Shown here one piece after another: positions 34,939 to 45,567 of a stretch of DNA of 64,000 nt (its first letter is position 1; each line of letters opens with the position of its first letter). The stretch comes from Microbacterium sp. AB (GTDB taxonomy: Bacteria > Actinomycetota > Actinomycetes > Actinomycetales > Microbacteriaceae). The notes below the pieces were generated by a model. That model worked only from the letters and a program-made list of their open reading frames with translations. It was not told where the DNA came from and made no database searches. The stretch covers positions 3,348,001 through 3,412,000 of the forward strand of contig NZ_CP118157.1 in NCBI RefSeq assembly GCF_032878875.1, in the 5' to 3' direction. The position numbers were made by a program, and so were the translations under genes.

Positions 34939-36132
34939 GTGAGCAGCGTCGGCATCAGCCACCATCCCGAACGAGTCGGCGAGCGCGCGGAGGCGTACGT
35001 CGCACGCGGCGACTACGCCGGCATCGAATGGCACATCGAGCGGGGCGGCGAGGTGCTGTCCGCGGGCCGGGCCGGGCTCGCGGATCCGCTCGAGGGCGTG
35101 GCGCTGCCCGACGTCCCGATCTACCGGATCTACTCGATGACGAAGCCCCTCGTCGCAGCCGTCGCGGTGATGCTGGTCGACGAGGGCAGACTGCGCCTGT
35201 CGGATCCCGTCGCACGACACGTGCCGGAGTTCGGCGACCCGCAGGTGCGGGAGGCGGACGGCACGACGCGACCGGCCAGGACGCCCCTGCTCGTCGAGCA
35301 TCTCTTCACGCACCGGTCGGGTCTCAGCTACAACTGGCAGCAGACCCCGGTCTCGGGCCTCTACGCCGAGAGGGTCCGGTTCCAGGACGAGCACAGCCTC
35401 GAGGACCTCGTGAAGAGCCTCGCCGGCGTGCCCCTCTTCGCCGACCCCGGCACGGTCTGGCACTACTCGCACTCGCTGGACGTGCTCGGGCACATCGTCG
35501 CCGTCGTCGAGGGCAAGCCGCTGGCGGCCGTGCTGGAGGAGCGCCTGTTCGCGCCGCTGGGGACGACGGACACCGGCTACTTCGTCCCCGAGTCCGAGCG
35601 CGGCCGCATCCTCCCGATGTTCACGGAGCCCGGCGACCCCGGCGCCGGCAGTCTCGGCTACGCCCCGCCGCCGATGCTCTACCCGGCGGACGATCCGGAT
35701 TACGCCCGCGGCGGTCTCGGGCTGTTCTCCACCCTGCCCGACTACGTCAAGCTCGCCCGCTTCCTCATCGGCGGCCGCGATCCGCGGGGAGAGCGCCTTC
35801 TCTCGAAGGCGGGCGTCGAGGCGCTGTGGACCGATCGGCTCGCCCCGGCCCAGACCCCCATCTCCATCGCCGGGCTCCCCAAGTACCACGGCTACGGGTT
35901 CGGTCTCGGCGGCCGGGTCCTCGTGCGCCCGAGCGACTCCCCGTTCTCCTCCGTGCAGGGCGAGGCGGGTTGGGAGGGCGCCGGGACCACGTATTTCTGG
36001 TTGGATCCGAAGAACGACATCACGGGTGTCGTCCTGTCCCAGTACCTGGGCCAGAGGTTTCCGTTGGGCGAGGACATCCGCGCCGCGTTCTACGAGTCGC
36101 TGGACGGAACGAGCGCACCGCACGACGGGTGA
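34939..36132 (+). CDS. Serine hydrolase of the beta-lactamase/esterase VIII family
   Basis: This 397-residue protein has the SxxK nucleophile motif SMTK (Ser66, Lys69) and a Tyr in WHYSHSLDVLG (about 176) at the place of the YxN/YxS motif, with LFTHRSGLSYNW between. This pattern is that of family VIII esterases (EstB-like) rather than true beta-lactamases; no signal peptide is seen, so it is cytoplasmic. As first gene of an operon with a BVMO it probably hydrolyses the ester that the BVMO makes. GTG at 34939 is chosen because AGGAAGGGG precedes it; an ATG at 34837 is in frame but lacks an SD. Confidence 0.85.
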   Translation: MSSVGISHHPERVGERAEAYVARGDYAGIEWHIERGGEVLSAGRAGLADPLEGVALPDVPIYRIYSMTKPLVAAVAVMLVDEGRLRLSDPVARHVPEFGDPQVREADGTTRPARTPLLVEHLFTHRSGLSYNWQQTPVSGLYAERVRFQDEHSLEDLVKSLAGVPLFADPGTVWHYSHSLDVLGHIVAVVEGKPLAAVLEERLFAPLGTTDTGYFVPESERGRILPMFTEPGDPGAGSLGYAPPPMLYPADDPDYARGGLGLFSTLPDYVKLARFLIGGRDPRGERLLSKAGVEALWTDRLAPAQTPISIAGLPKYHGYGFGLGGRVLVRPSDSPFSSVQGEAGWEGAGTTYFWLDPKNDITGVVLSQYLGQRFPLGEDIRAAFYESLDGTSAPHDG

Positions 36133-36227
36133 CACCCGATGGGATCGACGTCCGGAAGACCGCTCGCCGCAGCCGCGCCGAGGCGGCGTCCCGCACAGAC
36201 AGAGCACATGAACCAATGGAGGTAGAC

Positions 36228-38069
36228 ATGGCCGAGAAGAACACCGATCAGCCCGACGACGGCACGCAGCCGAGGTTCGACCCGGCCCGGCTGCGGGCGA
36301 GGTACCGGGCGGAGCGCGCCAAGCGCATCCGCGCGGACGGGAACCGGCAGTACCAGAAGCTCGAGGGGGAGTTCTCCGACCTGGACTTCGATCCGTACGT
36401 CGAGCCCGGGTTCTCGCGCGAGCCCGTCGCCGACGCCGTCGACGCCGTGATCGTGGGCGGCGGATACGGCGGTCTCCTCGTGGGGGCGGAGCTCCGCCGG
36501 GCCGGCCTGGAGAGGATCAGGATCATCGAGCGCGGCGGCGACATCGGCGGGACGTGGTACTGGAACCGCTACCCCGGCGCCGCATGCGACGTCGAGAGCT
36601 ACATCTATCTGCCGCTGATCGAGGAGGTGGGAGGGGCGCCGTCGCACAAGTACGCCACCGCGCCGGAGATCTGGGAGCACACGAAGAAGATCGCCCGGAG
36701 GTTCGACCTCTACCGCGACGCTCTGTTCCAGACGGCGGTGACCGAGGCGGTGTGGGACGAGAAGAGCGAGACCTACACCGTGCGGACCGACCGGGACGAC
36801 GTGATCCGGGCCCGCTACCTGATCACCGCCACGGGGTCGCTGTCCAAGCCGAAGCTGCCCGGGATCCCGGGCATCGCCTCGTATCGGGGGCACATGATAC
36901 ACAGCAGCCGCTGGGACTACGAGTACACGGGCGGCGACCAGACGGGCGGGCTGAGCGGGCTGGCCGACAAGCGCGTGGCCGTGATCGGCACGGGGGCGAC
37001 GGCCGTCCAGCTGATCCCGCACCTCGCCGAAGGCGCCGAGCACCTGTTCGTCTTCCAGCGGACGCCGTCGTCGATCCACGTCAGGGCCGACCGTCCGACG
37101 GACCCGGAGTGGTTCGAGGGCCTGCCGAAGGGCTGGCAGAAGGAGCGCGTGGAGAACTTCACCAAGGCGTTCGAGGGCATCCCCGTCGAGGTCGACCTGG
37201 TGAACGACAGCTGGACGCAGTCGTTCTTCGACGCGGCCGACGCCGCGGCGCATCGCGACGTCGCACCGCACCAGCTGGCCAACTACCTGAAGATGGAGGA
37301 GACGCGGTCGCGCGTCGACCAGGTCGTCAAGGATCCGCGGGTCGCGGAGGCGCTCAAGCCGTGGTACGACTTCTTCTGCAAGCGCCCCTGCTTCCACGAC
37401 GGGTACCTCGAGGTGTTCAACCGGGACAACGTGACCCTCGTCGACACGGACGGGCGCGGTGTCGACCGCATCGACGAGACCGGGCTGTGGGTGGACGGCG
37501 AGCACTACGAGGTCGACTGCATCGTCTTCGCGACCGGGTTCGAGGTCGGGACGAGCTTCCGCTCCCGCACCGGGTTCGACATTCGCGGTCGCGGCGGGAT
37601 GACGCTGGACGACCACTGGAAGGACGGCTTCCGCTCGCTCCACGGGCTCGCCGTCCACAACTTCCCCAACTACTTCTTCATCAACAGCCTGTCGCAGGCG
37701 GCGATGACCGCCAACTTCGCCCATACGCTGGCCGAGGAGTCGGCGCACATCGGCTACATCATCGGCGCGGCGAACCGGGACTCGGCGAAGACGATCGAGG
37801 TCACCGCGGAGGCCGAGGAGGCCTGGGTCCAGGAGATCATCGACGTCGTCACCAACAACACCGTGGGGGCGCAGAACCTGGCCTTCCAGGAGGAGTGCAC
37901 GCCCGGGTACTACAACAACGAGGGCAAGCCGTCCCTCGTCGCCGTCCAGAACGGCCCCTACGGCCTGGGGGCGACGGCCTACTTCGGGGTGCTCGACAGC
38001 TGGAGGAAGGCCGGGACGCTGCCGGGGCTGTCCCTCACGCCCGCCCCCGTCACCGTCGAGGCGCGCTGA
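36228..38069 (+). CDS. Baeyer-Villiger monooxygenase with N-terminal extension
   Basis: This 613-residue class B flavin monooxygenase has an extra helical N-terminus of about 75 residues (RLRARYRAERAKRIRADGN). Then come the FAD loop GGGYGGLLVGAEL, GGTWYWNRYPGAACDVESY, the BVMO fingerprint YRGHMIHSSRW and the NADPH loop GTGATAVQ. The extension and WYWNRYPGAACDVESY match the cyclododecanone/cyclopentadecanone and related large-ketone BVMO group. It converts a ketone to an ester or lactone with NADPH and O2. The frame is open far upstream, but GGAGGT before ATG 36228 fixes the start. Confidence 0.9.
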   Translation: MAEKNTDQPDDGTQPRFDPARLRARYRAERAKRIRADGNRQYQKLEGEFSDLDFDPYVEPGFSREPVADAVDAVIVGGGYGGLLVGAELRRAGLERIRIIERGGDIGGTWYWNRYPGAACDVESYIYLPLIEEVGGAPSHKYATAPEIWEHTKKIARRFDLYRDALFQTAVTEAVWDEKSETYTVRTDRDDVIRARYLITATGSLSKPKLPGIPGIASYRGHMIHSSRWDYEYTGGDQTGGLSGLADKRVAVIGTGATAVQLIPHLAEGAEHLFVFQRTPSSIHVRADRPTDPEWFEGLPKGWQKERVENFTKAFEGIPVEVDLVNDSWTQSFFDAADAAAHRDVAPHQLANYLKMEETRSRVDQVVKDPRVAEALKPWYDFFCKRPCFHDGYLEVFNRDNVTLVDTDGRGVDRIDETGLWVDGEHYEVDCIVFATGFEVGTSFRSRTGFDIRGRGGMTLDDHWKDGFRSLHGLAVHNFPNYFFINSLSQAAMTANFAHTLAEESAHIGYIIGAANRDSAKTIEVTAEAEEAWVQEIIDVVTNNTVGAQNLAFQEECTPGYYNNEGKPSLVAVQNGPYGLGATAYFGVLDSWRKAGTLPGLSLTPAPVTVEAR

Positions 38070-38108
38070 GCCGAGCGCGGCGGCCACAAGGAGATCGAGG
38101 AGACGAGA

Positions 38109-39533
<1,425 letters not shown>

Positions 39534-39555
39534 GCCGGCGCGCGAGGGCCCTGCC

Positions 39556-40596
39556 GTGCTGAGCGCGTGGTTCCGCGGGACCGGCGAGATCGACGTGCGC
39601 GAGGTGGACGACCCCGTCATCGTGGACCCGCGAGACGTCGTCGTGGACATCTCCTACGCCGGCATCTGCGGATCCGACCTCTGGGGATATCGCGGCCTTC
39701 TCGACCGGCCGGCCGGGAGCACCGGCCACGAGTTCATCGGACGGGTGCGGGAGGTCGGGGGCGCCGTCCGCTCCCTCGCCCCGGGGGACGGCGTCATCGC
39801 CCCGTTCATGTACGCGGACGGCACGTGCGTCGAGTGCAGACGGGGGCTCCAGCCCCACTGCGCGAACGCGGGCCGGTGGGGCAAGGAGGTCCCCGGCGCT
39901 CAGGCGGAGCGCATCCGCGTGCCCTACGCCGAGGCCACCCTCGTGAAGCTGCCCTGGGAGGCCGACGCCATCGACCGGGAGCTGGCCCGCAAGCTGATCC
40001 CGCTCACGGACGTCTTCGCCACGGGCACGCACGGCGCCTCGCTCGCGGGCGTCGGCAGCGGCGACGTGGTCGCCGTCGTCGGCGACGGCGCCGTGGGCAT
40101 CTCGGCCGCCATCGCGTCCGTCAGACGGGACGCCGCGCGCGTGATCCTCTTCGGCGAGCAGGAGGCCCGCCTGTCGGTCGCCGCCCGGTACGGCGTCGAG
40201 ACGGTGCGCGTCGACCGCGACGAGAGCGCCGCGGAGCGGCTGCGCTCGCTCAACGGCGGCGCCCTCGCGGACCGCGTCGTCGAGTGCGTCGGCCTCGAGG
40301 CCGCGTTCGACAGCGCGCTCGGCCTCGTCCGCCCCGGCGGGTCGATGGGCTTCGTCGGCGTGCCGCACGGCGTGGACCGGCTGCCGCCGATGCGCGTCTT
40401 CGACAACCAGACGACGCTCGCCGGGGGCGTCGCGCCCGTGCGTCGCTACCTCTGGCAGCTCGTCAACGACACGTTCGCCGGCGGCCTCGACGTGTCGCCC
40501 CTCGTGGACCGGACGCTGCCGCTCTCGGACGTCGCAGCGGGATACGAGGCGATGAGCAGCGGCGAGGCGCTCAAGGTCATGCTGACGGTGTCCTGA
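39556..40596 (+). CDS. Zinc-dependent dehydrogenase
   Basis: This 346-residue medium-chain dehydrogenase has zinc-ligand motifs YAGICGSDLWGY and TGHEFIGRV, three cysteines in the structural-zinc lobe (GTCVECRRGLQPHC) and the Rossmann loop VVGDGAVGISAA. The lobe lacks the usual first cysteine, where YADGT stands. It should oxidise an alcohol with NAD(P). It is the last gene in the esterase, BVMO, ALDH, ADH operon. The start is GTG at 39556. Confidence 0.85.
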   Translation: MLSAWFRGTGEIDVREVDDPVIVDPRDVVVDISYAGICGSDLWGYRGLLDRPAGSTGHEFIGRVREVGGAVRSLAPGDGVIAPFMYADGTCVECRRGLQPHCANAGRWGKEVPGAQAERIRVPYAEATLVKLPWEADAIDRELARKLIPLTDVFATGTHGASLAGVGSGDVVAVVGDGAVGISAAIASVRRDAARVILFGEQEARLSVAARYGVETVRVDRDESAAERLRSLNGGALADRVVECVGLEAAFDSALGLVRPGGSMGFVGVPHGVDRLPPMRVFDNQTTLAGGVAPVRRYLWQLVNDTFAGGLDVSPLVDRTLPLSDVAAGYEAMSSGEALKVMLTVS

Positions 40597-40599
40597 CCG

Positions 40600-40636
40600 C
40601 CGGGCCCGGCTCCGGGGGGGGGGAGGCCGGACCCGG
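40600..40636. terminator. Hairpin with G10 loop between convergent genes
   Basis: CCGGGCCCGG (40600-40609) pairs with CCGGACCCGG (40627-40636) with one mismatch. The loop holds a run of ten G (40614-40623). It lies 4 bp after the dehydrogenase stop and before the stop of the PucR-type gene. The 55-bp gap contains nothing else. Confidence 0.5.
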
Positions 40637-40651
40637 TGCGCGTCCGACGGC

Positions 40652-41818
40652 CTACCGGATCCCGGCGAGCGTCGCCACGCGGAGCGCCGTGTGGAGCTCG
40701 TGACGGACGACCCCGTCCGACAGATCGGCGTCGACGATCGTCCGGATCCGGTCCAGCCGGTAGTAGAGGGTGCTCCGGTGGATGTGCAGCATGCGCGCGG
40801 TGCGCTGCGCGTCGGCGCCGTTGTCGAGGTACGACTCCAGCGTCGACGCCAGATCGGCCCCGCTCGACACGGCCAGCAGCCTCCGGACCCCGTCGGGCAT
40901 GTCCTGCATCGTCAGGCGGTCCAGGGGCAGCTGCAGCAGGAGACGATCGACCCCCAGCCCGTCCCAGATCGCGGTCGCGCCGTAGCGCTGCGGGGCGTAG
41001 GCCGTCGCGCGGATCGCGATCTGCGCCTCCCGACGGGACTCGTGGACGTCGACGAGGCTCGCGCGCGGCGAGCCGCCGGCCCCCCTCGCGCCGGGGAAGG
41101 ACAGGCCGGCGATGAGGCTCTCCAGCCGTTGCGGGTTGACCTCGTGCGGGATGACGAGCACTCCCTCGCCGTCGATCACCGTGCCGATGGACGTGCGAGA
41201 GGTGATCGACGAGATCCGGGCGAGCGCACGGTCGACGACGAGGCGCGACATGGCGGCGCTGCGGTCGTCCTCGTCGCCGACGAGGAACACCATCGCCGCG
41301 TAGACGGTCGACGACGAGATCAGCCCCGCCTGCAGCAGCTCCTCCGCGGCCGACTGACGTTCGCGGGCGTCTCCGTGGAGGAGCCCCGTCGCGAGCCGGA
41401 GGACGCGGTCGGACCCCTCGCGCTCGGCGGCCGCGCGCGCGGCGAGGTTCGCGCCGAGCTCCGCGCGGAGCGCCTGGATGTCGGGGGCGTCGCGTCCCTC
41501 CGCCGGCTCGTCGTCGCGGGGGACATAGGAGACGTACCCCGTGAGACGGCCCTGATAGCGCAGCGCGGCCACCACCCGCGGGGGCGAGTCGCCGATCACC
41601 GGGATCAGGACGGCGCCGTCCGCGCGCTCGACGCCGTGCTCCCTGATCATCTCCGTCGCCCTCGTCGATCCCCTGTGCGAGAGGATCATCGACAGCCGGG
41701 CGCGGTCGATCTCCCCCTCGTGCACGCTGAACGCCACGACGTTGAAGTCGTGATCGAAGACGATGACCGGTCGTCCGATCCGTTCCGCCAACTCCTGCAC
41801 ACGGCCGTCGAAGTTCAT
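40652..41818 (-). CDS. PucR/CdaR family transcriptional regulator
   Basis: This 388-residue protein has an N-terminal sensor-like region (FDGRVQELAERIGRPVIVFD, about 1-150) and a central GGDEF-like fold typical of the family. The C-terminal PucR helix-turn-helix (TLESYLDNGADAQRTARM and LHIHRSTLYYRLDRI) follows. Proteins of this family are usually activators of catabolic operons responding to small organic ligands. The ATG at 41818 begins the conserved sensor. It is divergent from the HpaB-LigJ-LigB operon with regulon site E between them (61 bp from its own start). It is thus the best candidate to bind the shared palindrome. Confidence 0.88.
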   Translation of the reverse strand: MNFDGRVQELAERIGRPVIVFDHDFNVVAFSVHEGEIDRARLSMILSHRGSTRATEMIREHGVERADGAVLIPVIGDSPPRVVAALRYQGRLTGYVSYVPRDDEPAEGRDAPDIQALRAELGANLAARAAAEREGSDRVLRLATGLLHGDARERQSAAEELLQAGLISSSTVYAAMVFLVGDEDDRSAAMSRLVVDRALARISSITSRTSIGTVIDGEGVLVIPHEVNPQRLESLIAGLSFPGARGAGGSPRASLVDVHESRREAQIAIRATAYAPQRYGATAIWDGLGVDRLLLQLPLDRLTMQDMPDGVRRLLAVSSGADLASTLESYLDNGADAQRTARMLHIHRSTLYYRLDRIRTIVDADLSDGVVRHELHTALRVATLAGIR

Positions 41819-41878
41819 TCGGGTGTCTGCCTCCTTCGAGCCGGCGCCCTTGCCCGCTCGTCGATCAGGATAACGCAC

Positions 41879-41955
41879 TCCGACACCGTGTCTGACTGCC
41901 TCCGGCGAGCTTCGCTCAGCTGGCCGATGATCCGCCCGACGCCCGAATCTAGCCT
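41879..41955 (+). promoter_or_regulatory. Regulon promoter E (ring-cleavage operon), reference site
   Basis: TCCGACACCGTGTCTGA (41879-41895) is the reference copy of the palindrome. CGAGCTTCG stands 11-19 nt later. The -10 TAGCCT (41950-41955) follows the palindrome by 54 bp. It lies between the divergent PucR-type gene and the HpaB-type gene; the transcript start is predicted near 41962. Confidence 0.7.
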
Positions 41956-42017
41956 CGAACACGAGAAGCGCCGCCGCACTCGCGGCCGCGCGACGACGAT
42001 GTCACGCAAGGAGCACC

Positions 42018-43475
42018 ATGGCGCTGCAGACCACCACGGCACAAGGACTTCAGACCGGAGACCGCTTCCGGGAGAGCCTCGACGACGGGCGCGAGGTCTG
42101 GGTCGACGGGAAGCGGATCGCGAACGTCGCGGAGCACGCCGCCTTCAAGCCCGCGGTGGACCTCTTCGCCGACCTGTTCGACCAGCGCCTCGCGGACCCG
42201 GAGGCGCTCGCCGCGAGCTCCTTCCGCTCGCCGGTGACGGGCAATCCGGTCAGCCGCTCGTACGCGCTGCCCCGGACCGCCGAGGACCTCCGCGCGAAGT
42301 TCCGCGCATCGGAGTGGTGGATGCGGCAGAGCCTCGGCCAGCTCGGACGCTCGCCCGACTTCATGGCGAACGTCGTCGTCGGCCTGTGGGACTACCACCA
42401 GGAGCTCGAGGGCAACCGGGCGGGCTTCGGGGAGAACGCGAAGAACTACCACGCGTTCGCCATGGAGCAGGACCTGGTGCTGACGCACGCGCTCGGCGAC
42501 CCGCAGATCGACCGGAGCGCCAGCCCGCTCGACGACCCCGACCTCGCGCTGCGCGTCGTCGAGGAGAACGACGACGGGATCGTCATCCGGGGCGCCAAGC
42601 AGCTCGCGACGCTCGCGCCCTTCTCGAACGAGGTGCTCGTGTACCTCAACGGGGTCACCGCCCAGCGCGGGGCGGAGCAGTTCGTGCTGTGGTTCGCCCT
42701 GCCCCTGAACGCGCCCGGGCTGACCATCCTGTGCCGCGAGCCGCTGGCACGCCCCGATCGCGCGAACATCCTCGCGGCGTCATACGACGAGCAGGACGCC
42801 ATGCTCTTCTTCGACGACGTGCTCGTGCCGTGGGACCGCGTCTTCCTGCTCGGCGACGGTCTCCTCGCGGCGAAGGGGCTCACGCGCATCAACGCGTGGA
42901 GCATCCAGTCGACGCACATCCGCTTCCACGAGCGGCTGCGGCTGTTCGTGTCCGTCGCGGCCCAGGTCGCGCACGCGATCGGCGTCGACAGCTTCCGCGG
43001 CATCCAGGAGGACCTGGGCGAGATCATCTCGTACGCCGAGACCCTGCGCCTCGGGATCGCCGGCGCCGAGGCCCTCGCCACGACCACGCCCACCGGGCTC
43101 CTCGCGCCCACGGCGAGCCAGGGCCTGGGCTTCTGGTCGGCCGAGATCTCCGGCCGCGTCGCCGAGATCGTCCGGCGCATCGGCGCGAGCGGGTTCATCA
43201 TGCAGCCGTCCGAGGGCGATCTCGCGTCGCCCGAGCTGCGCCCGGCGCTCGACAGGTACATGCGCGGTCACGACATCGGCGTCGCCGAGAAGTCCCGGCT
43301 GTTCCGCCTGGCCACCGAGCTGGTCAACGACGGGTTCGGGCTGCGTCAGGAGATGTACGAGTACCTGCACCGCGGCGACCCGGGAGCAGGACGCACCCGG
43401 CTGCTGCGCGCCTACGACCGCAGCGACGTCGACGCCGTGGTGCGGGACCTCATCTCCCGCCCGTCGTCGCACTGA
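42018..43475 (+). CDS. 4-Hydroxyphenylacetate 3-hydroxylase (HpaB) family monooxygenase
   Basis: This 485-residue protein has the HpaB/PvcC fold with an acyl-CoA-dehydrogenase-like core. Recognisable segments are MRQSLGQLGRSPDFMANVVVG, NYHAFAMEQDLVLTHAL (written as parts NYHAFAMEQDL and LTHAL), ATLAPFSNEVLVY, VPWDRVFLLGD and GASGFIMQPSEGDL. Enzymes of this family use FADH2 from a separate reductase to hydroxylate a phenol ortho to its OH. Partner candidate: the flavin reductase-FCD fusion at 49217, under the same regulon motif. Heading an operon with gallate-type ring-cleavage genes, it might hydroxylate a 4-hydroxy- or 3,4-dihydroxy-aromatic acid; this is inference. Confidence 0.88.
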   Translation: MALQTTTAQGLQTGDRFRESLDDGREVWVDGKRIANVAEHAAFKPAVDLFADLFDQRLADPEALAASSFRSPVTGNPVSRSYALPRTAEDLRAKFRASEWWMRQSLGQLGRSPDFMANVVVGLWDYHQELEGNRAGFGENAKNYHAFAMEQDLVLTHALGDPQIDRSASPLDDPDLALRVVEENDDGIVIRGAKQLATLAPFSNEVLVYLNGVTAQRGAEQFVLWFALPLNAPGLTILCREPLARPDRANILAASYDEQDAMLFFDDVLVPWDRVFLLGDGLLAAKGLTRINAWSIQSTHIRFHERLRLFVSVAAQVAHAIGVDSFRGIQEDLGEIISYAETLRLGIAGAEALATTTPTGLLAPTASQGLGFWSAEISGRVAEIVRRIGASGFIMQPSEGDLASPELRPALDRYMRGHDIGVAEKSRLFRLATELVNDGFGLRQEMYEYLHRGDPGAGRTRLLRAYDRSDVDAVVRDLISRPSSH

Positions 43476-43516
43476 GACCCGAACGACCCCACCCTCCGAA
43501 GGAGCGCATCCGCACC

Positions 43517-44521
43517 ATGATCGTCGACGTTCACGGCCATGTCTCGGCCCCCAGCGAGCTGTACGCCTGGAAGGCGGGCCTGCTCGCGCATCGGGGCTCC
43601 CACGGCGTCCGGCCTCCGAGGATCTCGGACGACCAGCTGCGCGAGGCGTACACCGCCCCCAACGCGAGCTTCGGCGACGTGTCGCACTTCCATCACCTCG
43701 ACACCGCGGGCGTCGACGTCCAGCTGATCTCGCCGCGCCCGTACCAGATGATGCACAGCGAGGGCCCCGCGCGGATCGTGGAGGCGTTCACCGAGGAGGT
43801 GAACAACGTCATCCACCGCGACACGGAGCTGTTCCCCGGGCGGTTCCGCGGCGTCGCCGGGCTGCCGCAGACGATGGATCTGACGGTCGAGCAGTGGGTC
43901 CCCGAGCTGCGCCGCACGGTGACCGAGCTCGGCTTCGTGGGCGCGCTGCTCAATCCCGATCCGTACGAGGGCACCAGGGTCCCTCCCGCGCTCGGCGACC
44001 GCTTCTGGTATCCGCTGTACGAGGCTCTCGTCGAGCTCGACGTGCCGGCGATCGTGCACGCCGCAGGATGCCGGGCGCCGGCCCGCGAGCCGTACTCGCT
44101 GCACTTCATCCAGGAGGAGACGGTCGCCATCTGGAGCCTGCTCTCGTCAGACGTCCTGAAGGACTTCCCCGATCTGAAGCTCATCATCACGCACGGCGGG
44201 GGCGCCATCCCCTACCAGGCCGGGCGCTTCCTCCCCAGCGGCGTGCGGAGCGGGGCGACCCCGTACCTCGACCGGCTGCGGACGCTCCGCTTCGACACCT
44301 GCCTGTACACGCGCGACGCGATCGAGCTGCTGCTCAAGACCGTCGGCGTCGACCGGTGCCTCTTCGGCACCGAGAAGCCCGGCACCGGGTCCCAGATCGA
44401 CCCGGCGACGGGCCGCTGGTTCGACGACATCCACCTGCTGGTGGACGAGATCGAATGGCTCACCGACGATCAGCGCGAGTCCCTGCTGCACGGCAACGCG
44501 GAGTCGATCTTCGCGCTCTGA
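43517..44521 (+). CDS. ligJ: Amidohydrolase-fold 4-oxalomesaconate hydratase (LigJ type)
   Basis: This 334-residue metal-dependent hydrolase-fold protein starts MIVDVHGHVSAP. It shares with Sphingobium LigJ, by recall, LLAHRGSHG, QLISPRPYQMM, LLNPDPYEG, LGDRFWYPLYE, YSLHFIQEET, THGGGAIPYQ and CLFGTEKPGTGSQIDPATG. Metal ligands should include His6, His8, the His in VHAAG and that in THGGG. LigJ adds water to 4-oxalomesaconate (in its isomerised form) giving 4-carboxy-4-hydroxy-2-oxoadipate. It lies between the HpaB-type and LigB-type genes, which fits. A related decarboxylase activity (ACMSD group) is the alternative. Confidence 0.85.
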   Translation: MIVDVHGHVSAPSELYAWKAGLLAHRGSHGVRPPRISDDQLREAYTAPNASFGDVSHFHHLDTAGVDVQLISPRPYQMMHSEGPARIVEAFTEEVNNVIHRDTELFPGRFRGVAGLPQTMDLTVEQWVPELRRTVTELGFVGALLNPDPYEGTRVPPALGDRFWYPLYEALVELDVPAIVHAAGCRAPAREPYSLHFIQEETVAIWSLLSSDVLKDFPDLKLIITHGGGAIPYQAGRFLPSGVRSGATPYLDRLRTLRFDTCLYTRDAIELLLKTVGVDRCLFGTEKPGTGSQIDPATGRWFDDIHLLVDEIEWLTDDQRESLLHGNAESIFAL

Positions 44522-44550
44522 CCGACGGCATCCGAGGAAAGGAAACAACA

Positions 44551-45567
44551 ATGGCACACATCGTCGGCGGCTTCGGGAGCTCGCACGGTCCTCAGCTGAA
44601 GGTCCCGCCCCCCGAGGAGTGGCACGAGCGCGGCAAGGCGGATCACCAGAACAAGGCGCTCTGGTACCAGGGGAAGACCTACGACTACGAGGCGCTCAAG
44701 GCGGCGCGGGAGGACTTCTCGCACGAGATCACCGACGAGGCGATGCAGCGGCGGTGGGACGTCACGCAGAAGGCGCTGGACGACCTCGGCCGCTACGCCG
44801 CCGCGCAGGAGTACGACGTCCTGGTCATCGTCTCGAGCGACCACAAGGAGATCTTCGGCGACGAGCTGCTGCCGCCCTTCGCCGTCTACTGGGGCGACTC
44901 GGTCGATCACATCCCCTTCGACGAGGACCACCTCGCCTCGATGAGCCCCGGGCTCGCCAAGGCGGCGCTCGGGGACGTCCCGGACCGCCTCATCACGCGC
45001 CCGGTCGACGCGGACCTCGCCTCCCACCTCATCGACTCGACGCTCGAGCAGGGGTTCGACACCGCCGCGTCGAAGGAGCTCCCCCCCGGGCGCTACAAGA
45101 ACTCGGGGATCCCCCACGGCTGGGGCTTCATCTACCAGCGCATCCTCGGCCAGGAGTCGACGATCCCCTTCGTCCCCATCTTCATCAACACCTTCTGGGA
45201 GCCGACGCCTCCTTCCGCCGCCCGCAGCTACGACTTCGGCGTGGCGCTCGGCAAGGCGATCCAGAGCTACCCGAAGGACGTCCGCGTCGGCCTCGTCGCC
45301 TCCGGCGGCCTGAGCCACTTCGTCGTCGACGAGGAGCTCGACCGGGCCTTCATCAAGGCGCTCGAGGAGCACGACGTCGACTATCTGCGCTCGATCCCCG
45401 CGAGCCTCATGACGGCGGGCACGTCGGAGCTGCGGAACTGGATCGCCGTCGCCGGCGCCGCGAACGCGGCCGGCCTGAAGGTCGACACCGTGGTCTACGA
45501 GCCCGGCTACCGCACCGAGGCGGGCAGCGGCAACGCCTTCGGCTTCGTCACCTGGACGAACGCGTGA
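44551..45567 (+). CDS. Class III extradiol ring-cleavage dioxygenase (LigB superfamily)
   Basis: This 338-residue protein starts MAHIVGGFGSSHGP, with the first iron histidine at 13, then VIVSSDHKEIFGD (second histidine region), NSGIPHGWGFIYQ (acid-base histidine) and VGLVASGGLSHFVVDEE near the C-terminus. It opens a catecholic ring next to the hydroxyls with O2 and Fe(II). The insert PPPEEWHERGKADHQNKALW and absence of a separate LigA gene place it with one-subunit gallate or 3-O-methylgallate-type enzymes rather than LigAB. With LigJ and aldolases downstream, gallate is the most economical substrate; not proven. Confidence 0.87.
   Translation: MAHIVGGFGSSHGPQLKVPPPEEWHERGKADHQNKALWYQGKTYDYEALKAAREDFSHEITDEAMQRRWDVTQKALDDLGRYAAAQEYDVLVIVSSDHKEIFGDELLPPFAVYWGDSVDHIPFDEDHLASMSPGLAKAALGDVPDRLITRPVDADLASHLIDSTLEQGFDTAASKELPPGRYKNSGIPHGWGFIYQRILGQESTIPFVPIFINTFWEPTPPSAARSYDFGVALGKAIQSYPKDVRVGLVASGGLSHFVVDEELDRAFIKALEEHDVDYLRSIPASLMTAGTSELRNWIAVAGAANAAGLKVDTVVYEPGYRTEAGSGNAFGFVTWTNA

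Noticed and set aside
34939..36132. Calling the serine hydrolase a beta-lactamase (resistance gene)
   Set aside because: It lacks a signal peptide and the KTG-type motif was not seen; operon context with a BVMO favours an esterase.
34191..36227. N-terminal extension of the BVMO frame giving a 1292-residue protein
   Set aside because: The extension overlaps the dehydrogenase and esterase genes in another frame and has no homology pattern, while a strong GGAGGT and the conserved N-terminus mark the start at 36228.
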